A stretch of DNA of 64,000 nt from Sclerodactyla briareus (Eukaryota > Echinodermata > Holothuroidea > Dendrochirotida > Sclerodactylidae): the NCBI GenBank assembly GCA_026419785.1, contig JAODTK010005354.1:1-64000 (forward strand). Reading direction: 5' to 3'. Made by a program: the position numbers and the translations under genes. This document shows positions 39,101-50,159 of this stretch, piece after piece; the stretch's first letter is position 1; every line of letters begins with the position of its first letter. The notes under the pieces are model-generated. The model did no database searches. It was not told where the DNA came from and was given only the letters and a program-made list of their open reading frames with translations.

Positions 39101-39486
39101 AAATTCCATAGATGCGTATGCGTATGTGGAAAATCGCCATTTCACGTGAACTGAGCGGGGGCTAGTGTTGAACATGTTTAGTTATGTGCAAAGATCGATA
39201 CTGGTTCACAAAGCTACAAATTAATAAATTAAGGCAATCCAACACCGAATAAGCGAGAAAAACACACATGTACCATGCGTATGCGGATGCGATCACTGCG
39301 AATGAATCTGTGGAATATCTTCCCCAACAGCCAAGCAAAACGACAATATCATGGGCTGCTGCCTTTTTATGGTTTTTTGTGATTACAGTTATAGTGTTTT
39401 CTCTTCTGAAACGAACATTTCATTTCAGTATATATTTTGCGATGTCACATAGAGCCCGGATGCGCATCTGCATCTATGGAATCCCG
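39101..39486. mobile_element. 386-bp inverted-repeat element (MITE-like), copy 1
   Basis: The left end attccatagatgcgtatgcg and the reverse complement of the right end ggattccatagatgcagatg form imperfect terminal inverted repeats of about 28 bp. The interior aligns almost end to end with the reverse complement of 52302-52698. Shared blocks include acgtgaact.agcgg, tgcaaagat, acaaat, ccaaca, atgcggatgcgatcac, gtggaatatcttcc and tagtgttttctcttctgaa. It has no coding frame of its own. Its subterminal atttcacgtgaactgag also matches 57171-57190 next to the MADF exon, which suggests it is a deletion derivative of a larger transposon. Target-site duplication was not resolved. Confidence 0.8.
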
Positions 39487-39489
39487 GCC

Positions 39490-40045
39490 TAAGACGCTAA
39501 AAACATGCCTATAAGTATAACCGGAGCGAAAAGCATACGGAACTGTTATAACGACGACCAAGCCGCGCACAAAACTAAATGCACGCGTGGCGGACGGCCG
39601 CGAACTTGTCTCGTTGTTCAAAAGTACCGTATAGGTCGGCAAGCTGCCAGCGGAACCATGGCAACGGCCAGCCCAGCTCGCGCTAGGGAAAAATTCGAAT
39701 CAGAAGGGTAGTTTAGGACGTCAGGTAAATAACAGTTTATTGGCTGTTGGGTAACGGATCAGATTCAGTTACTGAGCTGAGCCTCTTCAGTAGGTCGCCT
39801 CAACTTATTACACAATTTCGTTGTAATTTAAAAGTGGAGAATTGGTCTAATTATTGAATGAAATAGCATGCTCAAAAATAATTATTGGACTGACAAAAAT
39901 GGGGGGATGTTTGTACAGGCATCCCCCTACATCGAAAGTGGGGGGATACATCCCCGGCATCTCCCCCCCCCCCACCGCGATTCACGCCCGAGGTATTTAC
40001 TAGTGGAAAGTGATGATGACTAGGATTAGAGACAGGTACGTGTAA
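39490..40045. other. Non-coding stretch with G/C-tract element remnant
   Basis: A CG-richer patch at 39535-39690 has no recognised motif. At 39900-39995 G and C tracts precede gcgattcacgcccgagg, which may be the reversed end of another G/C-tract element. Confidence 0.4.
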
Positions 40046-40047
40046 AA

Positions 40048-40176
40048 CTATATATAATTTATCTATATATATATATATATTAATATATATATTATAATAT
40101 ATTATATATATATATATATATTATATATATATATATTATATAATATATAATATATATATATATATATAGATATATA

Positions 40177-40212
<36 letters not shown>

Positions 40213-40238
40213 TATATTATATCTATATATATAAATAT
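40048..40238. repeat. (TA)n array
   Basis: A long imperfect TA array. taggatta occurs on both sides (40020 and 40239), which may be a flanking duplication. Confidence 0.95.
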
Positions 40239-40396
40239 TAGGATTAAGATTTGACACGCTAAACTAAGCATCCTGGGTCGCATGAAAAAAAGTAGCCATA
40301 GGTAATATCGATTGTTGACAATATTCTCCTGGCAATTTCTCGAGAATTAGGCAGTTGCATGTATGGCACATGTGGCATTGCATTCAGACAGACATA

Positions 40397-40496
40397 ATGT
40401 ATATATAAACATATTAATATCAATATATATTTTACACTATTATATATATCTAATATCTATATAACATCTATATATATAATATATATATATAATATT
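40397..40496. repeat. (TA)n-rich array, degraded
   Basis: A shorter TA-rich run with interruptions. Confidence 0.9.
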
Positions 40497-40499
40497 CAA

Positions 40500-43400
40500 C
40501 AATATTCTGAAAATGACCACGTTTGCTCATAACCCGCATATGTAGTTATTTGAAATGATCACAATGGCTAACCAACCGTCTACTTTCGTAACACTTACAT
40601 GGTTATAAATCGTTTAGTCATCCCTTTCCACTCTAATGCGCGGCCTTTTTTTGGATGCAGAGACGAATACATCTTGGGAAGTCCACACAGAGGAACGACG
40701 TGACACAATGCGTGTTCGTGTTAACAATGTTCTTTGCCGATTATTTACATATTGATTGTCGTGTGTATTCTGTCGGCAGCAGACGTAATGCCTGTCAGGG
40801 ATATTGATGTGTAATCGTTTTTGTTTCAACCCTAGCAGTCATGGGATACATACTGTATAATTTAATGTTTCAATGTCGTCATTATACAATTTCTGTTTTA
40901 TAAAATCCGATATTACTCAAGAGCTTTCAGTCTGAGACAATCTTAGCAACCTTGTGATCGAATAATGAGCGAAAAAACGACTGTGTCAAAAAAAGTAACG
41001 AATACAACAATTGGATCGCGCCTAACAATCCGTCATAACGTGGCCTTTTGCAGAGAGATTCCTCAAGGCGATTGTTTATACCTCTGTTCCATCGAATCAA
41101 GTGCAAACCTGACGAACTTTAATGACCGTCCTTTAATGGTGATCTTCTCCTTTTATGCTTTCATTGAAGATAGAACGGATTTCTGTCCTGGTATGTTTCA
41201 CAGCCATTCACAGCTTGATGCTTCTCATTGAGCGGCTCCGTGTGACCCCCGGTGAAAATGGAAAAAAAACATTGGTTGACAGAGAAAATAATAGATAAGA
41301 TATTACTGACATGACTGATGGTTTGTTTTTAATTGTTCGTCCTTATTGTAAATGTCAGAACAGATCAGAGCTTGCTCAGCTTAGCAAACAAACTTTGTCA
41401 CAATCCAGATCCTGTGTAGGTTGTACTTTTTTTTTTTGCATACAAGAAGGCCGATACTCAGTTTATATATTACCGAAATTGTTTATATATAATTCGCATC
41501 CCTTTCTTGCTACTGAGAAAGAAGTATTGCCCGTGTCAATCATGAACATCATCAGTCCTTTCCCTCGCTGCAATGACCGACTTTTTGGGGGAGAAGTTAC
41601 TATCAAACAACAATATTACGTCATCTTAATGTTCAACTTCACGTATGAGTACTCTTACTCGCTATTGTGAGCAAAATTCAAGTCATCTGTACTACAGTCG
41701 GGTGCCAAATTCATACGGGGTCGACGTTCCGTATACCTCCGAATGACGTACGACACTTCGAAAAATAATCTTGTGTTTTTCAGTGGGGGATTCATTCATC
41801 CCGAAATGTGCAAACACGCGCGCAGCTCATGATTTATAATGCCATTTTGAAATGCCCTTTCAACGAAACAATGCCATCCTTTTCTTAGAACTCGAAATGC
41901 ATATTGATCGATTTGTGGAGTAAGGCGTATGACGATAATCCAATTTAGAACGGTATTAGCTCGAGTTTTGGGAGGGTGGCGATGTCATGTGTTCCCTATC
42001 GTACGAAAATAATTATGCAAACGAACAGAAACTCACTCAACGTGGAAAATCTAATGCATTCCTCGTTTCCTTCACCCCAAAAGATAATTCATTTTATATA
42101 TATCACGATTGAGTTTTCCTTGTTTGGTCACCGTGGGAAAGTCAAGATGATACGTATACTCTTCTTCATCACAGGATAACCCCCGAACTGTCGAATTATC
42201 AGAGAAAATGGATTACCTAGTATACTCTGCCTTGTATGACGTTCGATTACTGCCTCCGGATCATATCCACCGTTTTCAAACTAAACACGCGCATCGGAAC
42301 CGATGTTATTCAGAATCTTCGTCCCTCCGCTCTCTGCTAGAGGAAGAGACAAACTTTTTCCTATCAACTTTTCCATAAAACACATGCCTGACTACACTGT
42401 CAACTTAAACCTGACATACCTAATGTCACCCTGGAGGACCCACCTAATTTGCACCAGTAATGAAGAAAAGTATAACATTCCCTTCATAGTGAAAAAAAAA
42501 AAAATCTTCATTAAGCATTCAATACTGTTCTGCTAGTATCGCTATCATTACGGTAGTACAGCGAATCACAAGCAAACTGAAATCGGTCGAAATTTGTTTT
42601 ATTGGGATATCTTATATTAGTGGTGGGTTTTTGTGCACTGCTGGTAAATTTGTGGCGAAGAGTTGGATTAGCCCCACAGGGGACACAATTTATGAGAGTG
42701 ATACATTCTCGTATCATGATTCTGCATGCGGGCACTGTGACATCAGTTAAGTACAGTATAGACTGCTGAAGGTTATTTCACCTTCTCAGAAAACTATTAG
42801 TGTAAAACATTGGCGGGGTCTCGAAGATCACCAGCGGAAGTCATTCACAATGGCTTTACTGTTCGTTTTAAGTCAGGTACATCTGTATATTATCAGCAAG
42901 AAATGTAACATGACCCCTACTTAATTAATAACAACTAAAGCCTCATCACGATCAGCGGTACGGTTCAGAAAATACAGCCAATACTGAAGCAACATTACAG
43001 AACTCGCCGTGAACCGAGTAGAGTGACATAGCTATGACCATCCTTCTTAACGACAGGGCCACATTCTTGTGGTTTATACTGCGGACGGGAAGGTTATTAT
43101 ATCAAATGACATGAGAATTTAATAGCATTCTCTCATTTCATTGTCGAATTCGGATTCGCTGGCGAATAGAGACTGAATAAAGTGTCAATGATCAAAATTG
43201 TCAATTCGACCTGAAAACGACAAACTCAAAGTTTATATAAAATCCGTCATTACAAAGTTTGAAAAGTGGATCGTTGAAATATTTTCGTTGTTCGGCCGTG
43301 CTCCGTTTTAGTTTCCTGTGGAATTTTTTGCAGAAAAATATATGTATCACCCTACTAGTTCCTCCAGACATTCAGTTTGTCAGTAGAGCCTCTCCACCGT

Positions 43401-43750
43401 CGTGTTTGAAGTTCCACGTTTCGAAAAATCGGTCCCAGAAACTTGAAACCCACTCAGGTCGATACAAATCGTCCAAGGAGATGCTCCCTGGGGAGAAGCG
43501 GCTTGATTTTTTATGTACGTGAACCGGCCGATCGGGCCAGTTGATTGTCCACCGTTCAAGGGGCTGGAAATTCTAAGTAGCCTGCTAATCCTACCCAATT
43601 ATTCTGCCTTGAGAGGTACTCTATATTTGTCCACTAGGAAATCATTTACTCCGCTAACCTTCTGGCCAGTATAGTATGATAGATCCATCGCGCTTATTTC
43701 GGGTATACTGCCTGACGATCATTTTACAGATTTTTCCACATTGTCGATAT
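40500..43750. other. Anonymous non-coding stretch
   Basis: No gene recognised. The 119-codon plus frame at 41311-41670 and the 88-codon frame at 40965-41231 have no convincing motif. Confidence 0.5.
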
Positions 43751-43754
43751 ATTG

Positions 43755-43885
43755 CTAAGGAGGTGATAGCTAGGCGTAGAGCTCCAGACTGCAAACCATT
43801 GATTGCGAGTTCGAAACCCATTGCGTGGCCCGGGACTTTTCCGCAGTGCTGTTGAACAAGGCAGGTCTCCTGAAACGTACTACTG
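43755..43885 (+). repeat. tRNA-derived SINE
   Basis: gtgatagctaggcgtagagc is a good pol III A-box region of the TAGCnnAGnnGGTAGAGC type. gcgagttcgaaaccca, about 40 bases downstream, is a good B box. The following gtgctgttgaacaaggcagg resembles the conserved body of many tRNA-type SINEs (TTGGGCAAGGCA-like). The cloverleaf is degraded, so it is read as a retroposed SINE and not a tRNA gene. Confidence 0.65.
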
Positions 43886-44317
43886 CCATCATGAAAGAAG
43901 TGAAAACAATCAACATGCGCAAAGTGTGGAGGAGTCTTAGAAGTTCGTCATTGTTCTTTACGTATTTTTTTTTTTTTTACCAAAAAATTGCCAATGGAAA
44001 ACAATGAGACCCGTTTCTTTAGCCCTGAGAAACCGGTCGCGAAATCATTCTGCATTCAATGATTATGATGAAATATGTGGTGACTCATTCAAACGCGACA
44101 TAGTGTTTGTTAAGTATCCAATTGGTCAAAGAGTAGCAAAGTCTAATTCAGAAATGTGTCAAAGTGGGGAGAACATTATGAGAATCGATCTAATAAACAT
44201 GCCAAGCTGGAAATGAGAACTACGAGGGAAAAACAAGGCCCAAAAAAGGCCGAAATACAAAAATAGACCCTACATGAATGGATAATTACCATGGCGATAA
44301 CCCTGTAGCATCTGCAT

Positions 44318-44760
44318 TTACAGCGTAACCGACAAGATCCATTCGTCGTGATGTGTCGTGCAGCGGCGCCACGCTTCAGTCAAAGCGAAGATCTTGCCGT
44401 CACTGTTCCATGCGAACTTGACCTCCGGATAGTTCTTCACATCGCTGAGTCGATTGCGTAAGGTCTTCTCGCACCACCACGTTACTGCTCTCCAGCAGTT
44501 CAGTTTCCGTTTGACTCTAAGGAAGATGGTCCAGTACGAACAGGAATCGTCACGATAATAGCGCGTGGTCTGGCTCCCTGTACTGGTATTAGCCCAATCC
44601 GGTGTGATTGATCGATATCAATGGGCGTGATACATATATACTCGAGTTTCTCCTCCGCAAGATCGATCACCAGCTGATCTGTGTCCCCTCAAGCTCCTCC
44701 TTCGGGTATGGATACGCAAAATAACACACAAGCTCGTGACCTGAGGTTGAAAAATGCTAT
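44318..44760 (-). pseudogene. L1-type LINE ORF1 protein remnant (Transposase_22-like C-terminal half)
   Basis: ORF1 proteins of L1-like LINEs bind RNA as trimers and chaperone the retrotransposition complex. Here three consecutive minus-strand pieces follow the family order. The first (about 44745-44707) resembles SRRNxxRIxGIPE (RSRACVLFCVSIPE). The second, 44679-44500, reads DQLVIDLAEEKLE, then DIDQSHRIG and GARPRAIIV before a stop. Next comes NVVVREDLT near 44483, and finally 44449-44318, LSDVKNYPEVKFAWNSDGK and IFALTEAWRR to a stop. The pieces lie in different frames, so at least two frame breaks separate them. The RRM-like part and the C-terminal DGKIFA element are the most convincing. 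A 142-codon open frame overlapping in another phase reaches 45046 and could hold a worn N-terminal part. No reverse transcriptase of this LINE type was found beside it. Confidence 0.8.
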
Positions 44761-45875
44761 TGATGGACTCGCCCTTATCACTTATTAAGTGACTTGATTC
44801 GATTGAATTTGTACAGGGCTTCCGATTATTTGAGTAGGAGGGCTGTCCCGTCGTTGGAGTCATTTTTGCGAGCGATGAAATCGCTTGCATAGGAGTCGGT
44901 CTCAGATTTGTGTGGGTCTTGTGCGGTAGTCTTGTTTCCATCGGGAAATCTAAGATCACCAGTTCGTTGGTATATACAATCAGCAAATATTTATCAGTTG
45001 TTGTCCTTGATTTGGATAATTTATTAGGAGACAGTTTTTTTGTCAATTAGAATGAGAAGCTGTTAGGAACTCTGCATTGAGAAACTGGGGGGAATCCCTG
45101 GACGTTATAAATTTGTTTGGTGGGAATTGTAAACCTATCATATGAATTATATTGCGCAAAAGAGGCAGTATTGTTCCGTTTTCTGTAATCATTTGCTAGA
45201 CATCATTTTCCTCGGAAAACCATGTTCCTCGTCTGTGAACCTTTTTGGGTTTTCTCGCAATAACAGGTAATGATTTTTTAACATTTCTCCCTACAGTTTG
45301 GGGGCTAATGTATTTTTAACTGCAGCGACGTTGCGCAGATATTTTGTTTATTCTTACAGGTAAGATGATCGTGCTTCTTTTTTCTTTTTCATAATGAAGT
45401 GACAGTGTCGTATACCGTTGACGACCTCAACCAAATTAGGCCTCTATTTCCTTCACAGAACTGGATAGAACGCTAGTAAACGGGCAGGTTTCGACTATTT
45501 AGACATATTTCGTGACTGTTCCTCTCTTCATGAAGATTCTAATTGGTTTGTGTTTGATTCTTGAAAAAATATTTTCATTCAATCTTGATACCTCACATTT
45601 GAAAAGTTGTCAGCTTAGTACAGTGGCTTTTTATATTCCTGTAGACTTGAAAATAATTAGAACATCTCTAATATCTAGACAGATTCTATTTTTAGTATGA
45701 TGTCTATTTGTTTCTCTAGCTTGGAATCTAGAATTTACCACAAACAAAATCCACCGCTGTTAGGTTAAGGCTAAGAAGGCTATTCCATTATTTATCGAGG
45801 GGCGGGTGGGTATTGACTGGTGTGTGGGGTGTAAAGCCAATTAATACCTCACTGTACTGCTTAGGGTGACTGCAC
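44761..45875. other. Anonymous non-coding stretch
   Basis: Apart from the possible ORF1 N-terminal remnant up to 45046, I see nothing recognisable. Confidence 0.5.
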
Positions 45876-45879
45876 AATG

Positions 45880-46312
45880 GGCATGGGCAGTGGAAGCCTG
45901 TGAAATGTTAAAAATATGTAAATGGGGGCGCACTGGTTATTGCGGCTGCACATTGCACGATAGGGATCGAACATGCATGATTAGAAATTGGGGCAGTGAT
46001 TCCCTGCTAAAGAAATGACGGGGGCTATGAATTCATAGACCAGGGCCACTTTGGATCCGACTGTGTGATTGAAATTGGGGCAATGGTACCTCGAAGTCAA
46101 TCATAGGGGCCATGAATAGAGCAGGACTTATTGGGAATGGGATCCGGAACATTTTGATAAAAATGGCATGGGACCTGTAAACGCAAAAAGGGGCGAATGA
46201 TTCATAGAGTAGGGCTTACTGGGGATCGAACATGCATGATTAGAAATTGGGCGGTGGGACCTGTGAAAGCATCTACAGGGGCGAATGGATTCATAGAGCA
46301 GGGCATAGAGTT
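45880..46312. repeat. 86-bp minisatellite, four clear units plus one diverged
   Basis: Units begin at 45963 (gggatcgaacatgcatgatt), about 46050, about 46135 and 46222 (again gggatcgaacatgcatgatt). They share attggg.cagtg/cggtgg, ctgtnaa, ggggcnaatgnattcatag and agcagggc. The stretch 45880-45962 looks like a fifth, more diverged unit. The first and fourth units are more alike than the middle ones. Confidence 0.85.
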
Positions 46313-46394
46313 GAACAGTAACATTACGTGAAAAGAAGTATTATGGCCCCAAACAGTCATTCTCGATGTTTTGGTCAACCTTACTTACTTAGAC

Positions 46395-46670
46395 ATACTC
46401 AACCTTCATTGACCCCTGGGACCTCTTTGACCTATAAAGGTCACGGTCACAGGCATAAGTCACAGCAAGGTCAAAGCGCCATTGTTTGGAATTTTCTTTT
46501 TTCCCGCAGTTGGCCATTCTTGATGGATGTACGGTAATATATATATATACTGCCAGTAAACCCCTGTGCCATACTTAAGGCCAAAGGCCATTGAAGGAGC
46601 ATCATCAGTCAGTGGGTGAAATTGGCGTTTAGCCCCCGATTGGTCATTCGTTTATGGATGTTGGCCAAAC
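46395..46670. repeat. Tandem repeat with about 130-bp period and TGACCT-type motifs
   Basis: ttggccattcttgatggatg (46510) recurs as ttggtcattcgtttatggat (46640). Upstream, clustered tttgacct, aaggtca and ggtcac half-sites resemble the GGTCA-rich tandem repeat at 62937-63200. Confidence 0.6.
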
Positions 46671-46709
46671 GATAACGGATGTGTATAATGTTCATTGACT
46701 GAGGCATCC

Positions 46710-47485
46710 ATCTCCTACCAATTTGTGCACAGTGCTGACTGCGGTCCATAATGACGGCTGACAGCCGTACCTTCCGGGTGCCCAGGGAGTTATGATCCAG
46801 TGTAAGCCATGGGTCCTATCATGTGTAATCAGGCAAAAAATGCTTCTCCCCTTGCAAAAATTCTGGGTGCCGTTTTGGTCCCAGTTGGGCCCAAGGGCCC
46901 ATTTCGTGTGATTTCACACGATGGTACTCCTGCATGCATCTTCTCCCACAAGCTTTAGTTGTTTTTCTTCAAATTACATGTAATGGGCCTCGGGAGAGGG
47001 CAAAGGGGCGCTCGGGGATCTTGGGCTCGGCGACAGTTTGAGCCCTAGGGCCCGATATATGAAATACCGCTAAAATCTGGATCTCCTAAATTTTGTTGAA
47101 ACAGTGATGACTTTGGACATAATACAGGTTGACAACGGTACCTTCAGGGTGCTCAGGATTTAGGACCCCGCGTAGGCCTTGGGGCCCATCTTTGTAAGTA
47201 TGCAAAAGGTTTTCAACATACGCAGCCGTAATCGGGCTGCTCAGGAAAATTTGTCCAAGGTCCCACTGGGCCTGAAAGTTACATGCCGAGTTACATGTAA
47301 TGGTCTTTGGGTAGCAGGCCCATTGAGGTGTTCGGAATTTAGGGCCCATTTTATGGGTTAGCACAAAAGCTTGCAATCTCTACAAATTTTGTTGCACCAC
47401 TTGATGATGTTCGGTCATAAGTTTTTTCTAATAGCCGTTTATTCAGGGTGCCAGGGTGGGCCCTGGGGGCCATATGGGATATGTT
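46710..47485. repeat. About 300-bp satellite-like repeat, three units
   Basis: Unit starts carry ctcctac.aattttgt, then a cagtgctgatg-type block, ggtcataatg and cgtacctt.agggtgc. They lie near 46712, 47082 and 47377, so spacing is 370 and 295 bp. Internal blocks include gggcccaagggcccattt and cttctcccacaagctt. A separate locus of the same repeat lies at 59349-59690. Confidence 0.8.
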
Positions 47486-47489
47486 TAGG

Positions 47490-48720
47490 ATGCTAAGACC
47501 ATCTTTGGCCATATGAAAATCAAGGCAAAAGTTGTTACAGTGTTCACAATTAGGCCATGGACATTGTCATTTTTCTGACTTTGTCATATTTATACCAAAA
47601 ACTGGAGAATATGGACTATACGGGGTCTCTGAGCAACAGATAGGCAATCGAAGTAACCGAAGGTAAATGAACATAATTTTTATGTTCTCCTCTAAACGAG
47701 GTCCATAAGGCCATTTCTGCGGAGATATACATGTCAAGCGGGTACCCACCTGCACACTTCTAGTTCACTGTTTTCGCACTTCTGAGACATCTGATGTTAG
47801 AACTTTTTATGACAGTCCATTCTCCACAAAATGACCTTGGTTGTCAATAGGGAACATTAGAGCAGACCCTAATACATATTAAGGCGTATGGTCCCTTCTT
47901 ACTAGGCACAATTCACCCCACATATTTTTGTGTTGTAACATTTAGCAATATTCTTGATTCAATGTGGTGCCAAAGGTAGAATCTCGGAGAAGAAATTCAT
48001 GGACATGGGGGAAATGCTATTCTTTCAACAACAAAAGTTCTTCCTCTTCATGTTTGCTATCTACATGACAACATTTAAATTAAAAGGATGTATGGATCAA
48101 TATGGCACGAAGTTGGTATCCCGGTTTTCGATCAGCTGGTGCGTAAGTGGTTATATAGTTGATATGGGGCAATTGATGGAGGGAATTCCAATAGAACCCA
48201 AATTCACTGATTAATTCGATGATTGATAAGAAGTATTGGGAATAGATCTCTGAAGTTTTCTTATAATGTTTTAAAATCGTCAGGGCACTACAACTCGATA
48301 AAATACCGAAAATTTATTTTTTTTCAAGAATGGTGAGCTAAACTTACAGAATAGCCAGCGCAGCTTAAGGCTGAGTGAGCCAGGCACAAAATTTATGTTC
48401 GAAAATGGCTTAAAATTGTAAAATAAAGGTACAAGAAATATTTCAATTTAGTTAATATTGGGTTCGACGTTCACTAGTTAGCTTTAGCACATATCAGTAA
48501 ATTGATTTCCGGTAGGCGCCAGGATTGGCTTCAATTCCAGAAAAGGAGGACCGTTCGATTGCGCAATATGTTTAACGTTCGATTGGCAGAGAAATCATAA
48601 CCTTTGTAGTATAAATATAGGATTTCAGTTGTTGATCAGTGTGTTCCCCTATAATGACCCTCTGGACTCTCGGACTCACAGGGGTCAGCTAAGTTCACGG
48701 TATCGCTACCTGCGTTACGT
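47490..48720. other. Anonymous non-coding stretch
   Basis: No gene recognised. The 86-codon plus frame at 47954-48214 has no motif. Confidence 0.5.
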
Positions 48721-48725
48721 GGTAT

Positions 48726-49382
48726 TCATCCCATGACCACCTTTAAGAAATCTATGTGATGGTGCACAGGTGCTGCAGTATGTTTATGTACGTGTTTCAT
48801 GCCCTTGTAAACATGAGAAAAAATACTGGGAACATGACAAAATGGTGACGAAAGGGTGTGGGGGAGATTGGTATATAGTATCCTATAAGCAGAGGTCAAA
48901 GCGCATACCTTGTGACAGGATACAACTACTGAAAAACAGTTTATAAGGCCCAGACAACCAATTAAACCCGTCCCCATCCAGTCTTCGAATTCACTCGTAA
49001 TGTTAGATTCTTTCAAATCAAATTCAATCCATCGACGAGTAGAATGCACTGCATTCTGTTTGAGAACTACAGGGCATATGAATTGCTTGAATGAAGCCGG
49101 TAGCTGGACTGTTGAATGGTATTCGGAATGTGTCATCGTAATATAGTTCAGTGAGGAGAAAACGGATGAATAATACGTCACCCCTTGACGAATTGAAAAA
49201 CTTTGTCGGGGAGTTAAGGAAAAGGGTAATGGCATCCCCTTCACATATGCTATTTTGCTGAAGGGAGATAGGTACCTTATCGAGAAACGTATTAGGAATA
49301 TTACAGAATCAGGGGAGAGAATGAAAACAAAAAGGAACGCATGTGCGGCGATGGAAGTGTGTAGTCGAGAAGTGGAACTCAT
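48726..49382 (-). CDS. Unrecognised 218-codon open frame, longest of the window
   Basis: I do not recognise this frame. It starts MSSTSRLHTSIAAHAFLFVF and is rich in serine and hydrophobic residues. The N-terminal 30 residues include a hydrophobic run that could pass for a signal or membrane segment, and a second hydrophobic stretch (LIGCLGLINCFSVVVSC) lies near residue 140-155. A charged middle part contains RRWIEFDLKESNITSEFEDW. Length is what makes it notable: in AT-rich DNA an open frame this long is uncommon. No promoter, splice site or homologue could be established. It lies between the satellite block and the LINE 3' fragment, which argues for intergenic DNA. Chance openness remains quite possible. 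Confidence 0.2.
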   Translation of the reverse strand: MSSTSRLHTSIAAHAFLFVFILSPDSVIFLIRFSIRYLSPFSKIAYVKGMPLPFSLTPRQSFSIRQGVTYYSSVFSSLNYITMTHSEYHSTVQLPASFKQFICPVVLKQNAVHSTRRWIEFDLKESNITSEFEDWMGTGLIGCLGLINCFSVVVSCHKVCALTSAYRILYTNLPHTLSSPFCHVPSIFSHVYKGMKHVHKHTAAPVHHHIDFLKVVMG

Positions 49383-49696
49383 GCACCCTCTCTCTGTCGG
49401 GAAACGTCGACCCTATTAGACAAAGCGGGCGCACCGTTCCTGTTATTAACAATGAACACTCGTCCTGTATAGAGCCAAACCAGGGATCTCTCCTGGTACA
49501 TTGCGTTTATCCATTGCGGCAATGACCTCTACAGAGCAAGGGGCAAATTTCACACAAATTCATCTGCGATGACACACACAATTCACGCAAGTCAATATGG
49601 GTACTGTGCAAACAGGACTTTCAACCATTGTTACGAAAACTCAAGTACATTATTTTCCCAGTTCTAAGCAGGTTGATCTTAAAATCCAGAATTTGT

Positions 49697-50155
49697 GTTT
49701 AGTTTAGTTTAGTTTGAGTGAATAAGGGTCAGGAAGGAAAAAATCCTCATAAAGACCCGGAGCCATCAACATCCAGGAAAGAAAAATGAACCAACAACAC
49801 TAACATAATTCGTCGTGATTCTGAAAAATAAATCAAGACTGTTCTTGACGCATTCACACTCTAGAGAGAACAACATTTTTAGGAAAACAATTCCACGCAT
49901 GAATCACTCTTGCGACGAAGAAATATTTACGAATGTCCAATCTGCCGCGCTTGCCACGAAGCTGTGGGGTGGGTGTGTTGCCTCTATTGGTAGTAGCATA
50001 GAAAATTTAAAGAAGTAGTTGAAAGACAGGCCAACGAGTCCATGGACAATTTTGAAAAACTGGTCAAGTCACCAACGTATCAAGTCAGCTCCATGGTAGT
50101 TAATTAGACCGAGACGCCTTATCTTCCCGGAGGGATAAATTTTCAAGGACAGTGA
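49697..50155 (-). mobile_element. CR1/L2-like LINE, 3' fragment (copy 2)
   Basis: On the minus strand the sequence follows the C-terminal end of a LINE ORF2. It has a piece like FKIVHGLVGLS near 50060, then RGKRGRLDIRKYFFVARV around 49900-49955, as in the RGHxxKL...DxRKxFFxxRVxxxWNxLP region of CR1/L2-type ORF2. The 3' untranslated part (ggattttttccttcctgacc) matches the end of the larger copy near 51915-51950. The element ends in about four (TAAAC) units, 49697-49715 on the plus strand as gtttagtttagttt. Such short tandem tails are usual at CR1/L2 3' ends. The fragment is 5'-truncated and out of frame in places. Confidence 0.75.
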
Positions 50156-50159
50156 TCAT

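Noticed and set aside
40965-41231. 88-codon frame with a DCLYLCSIESS stretch resembling an immunoglobulin-type cysteine region
   Set aside because: No partner cysteine or tryptophan in the expected place.
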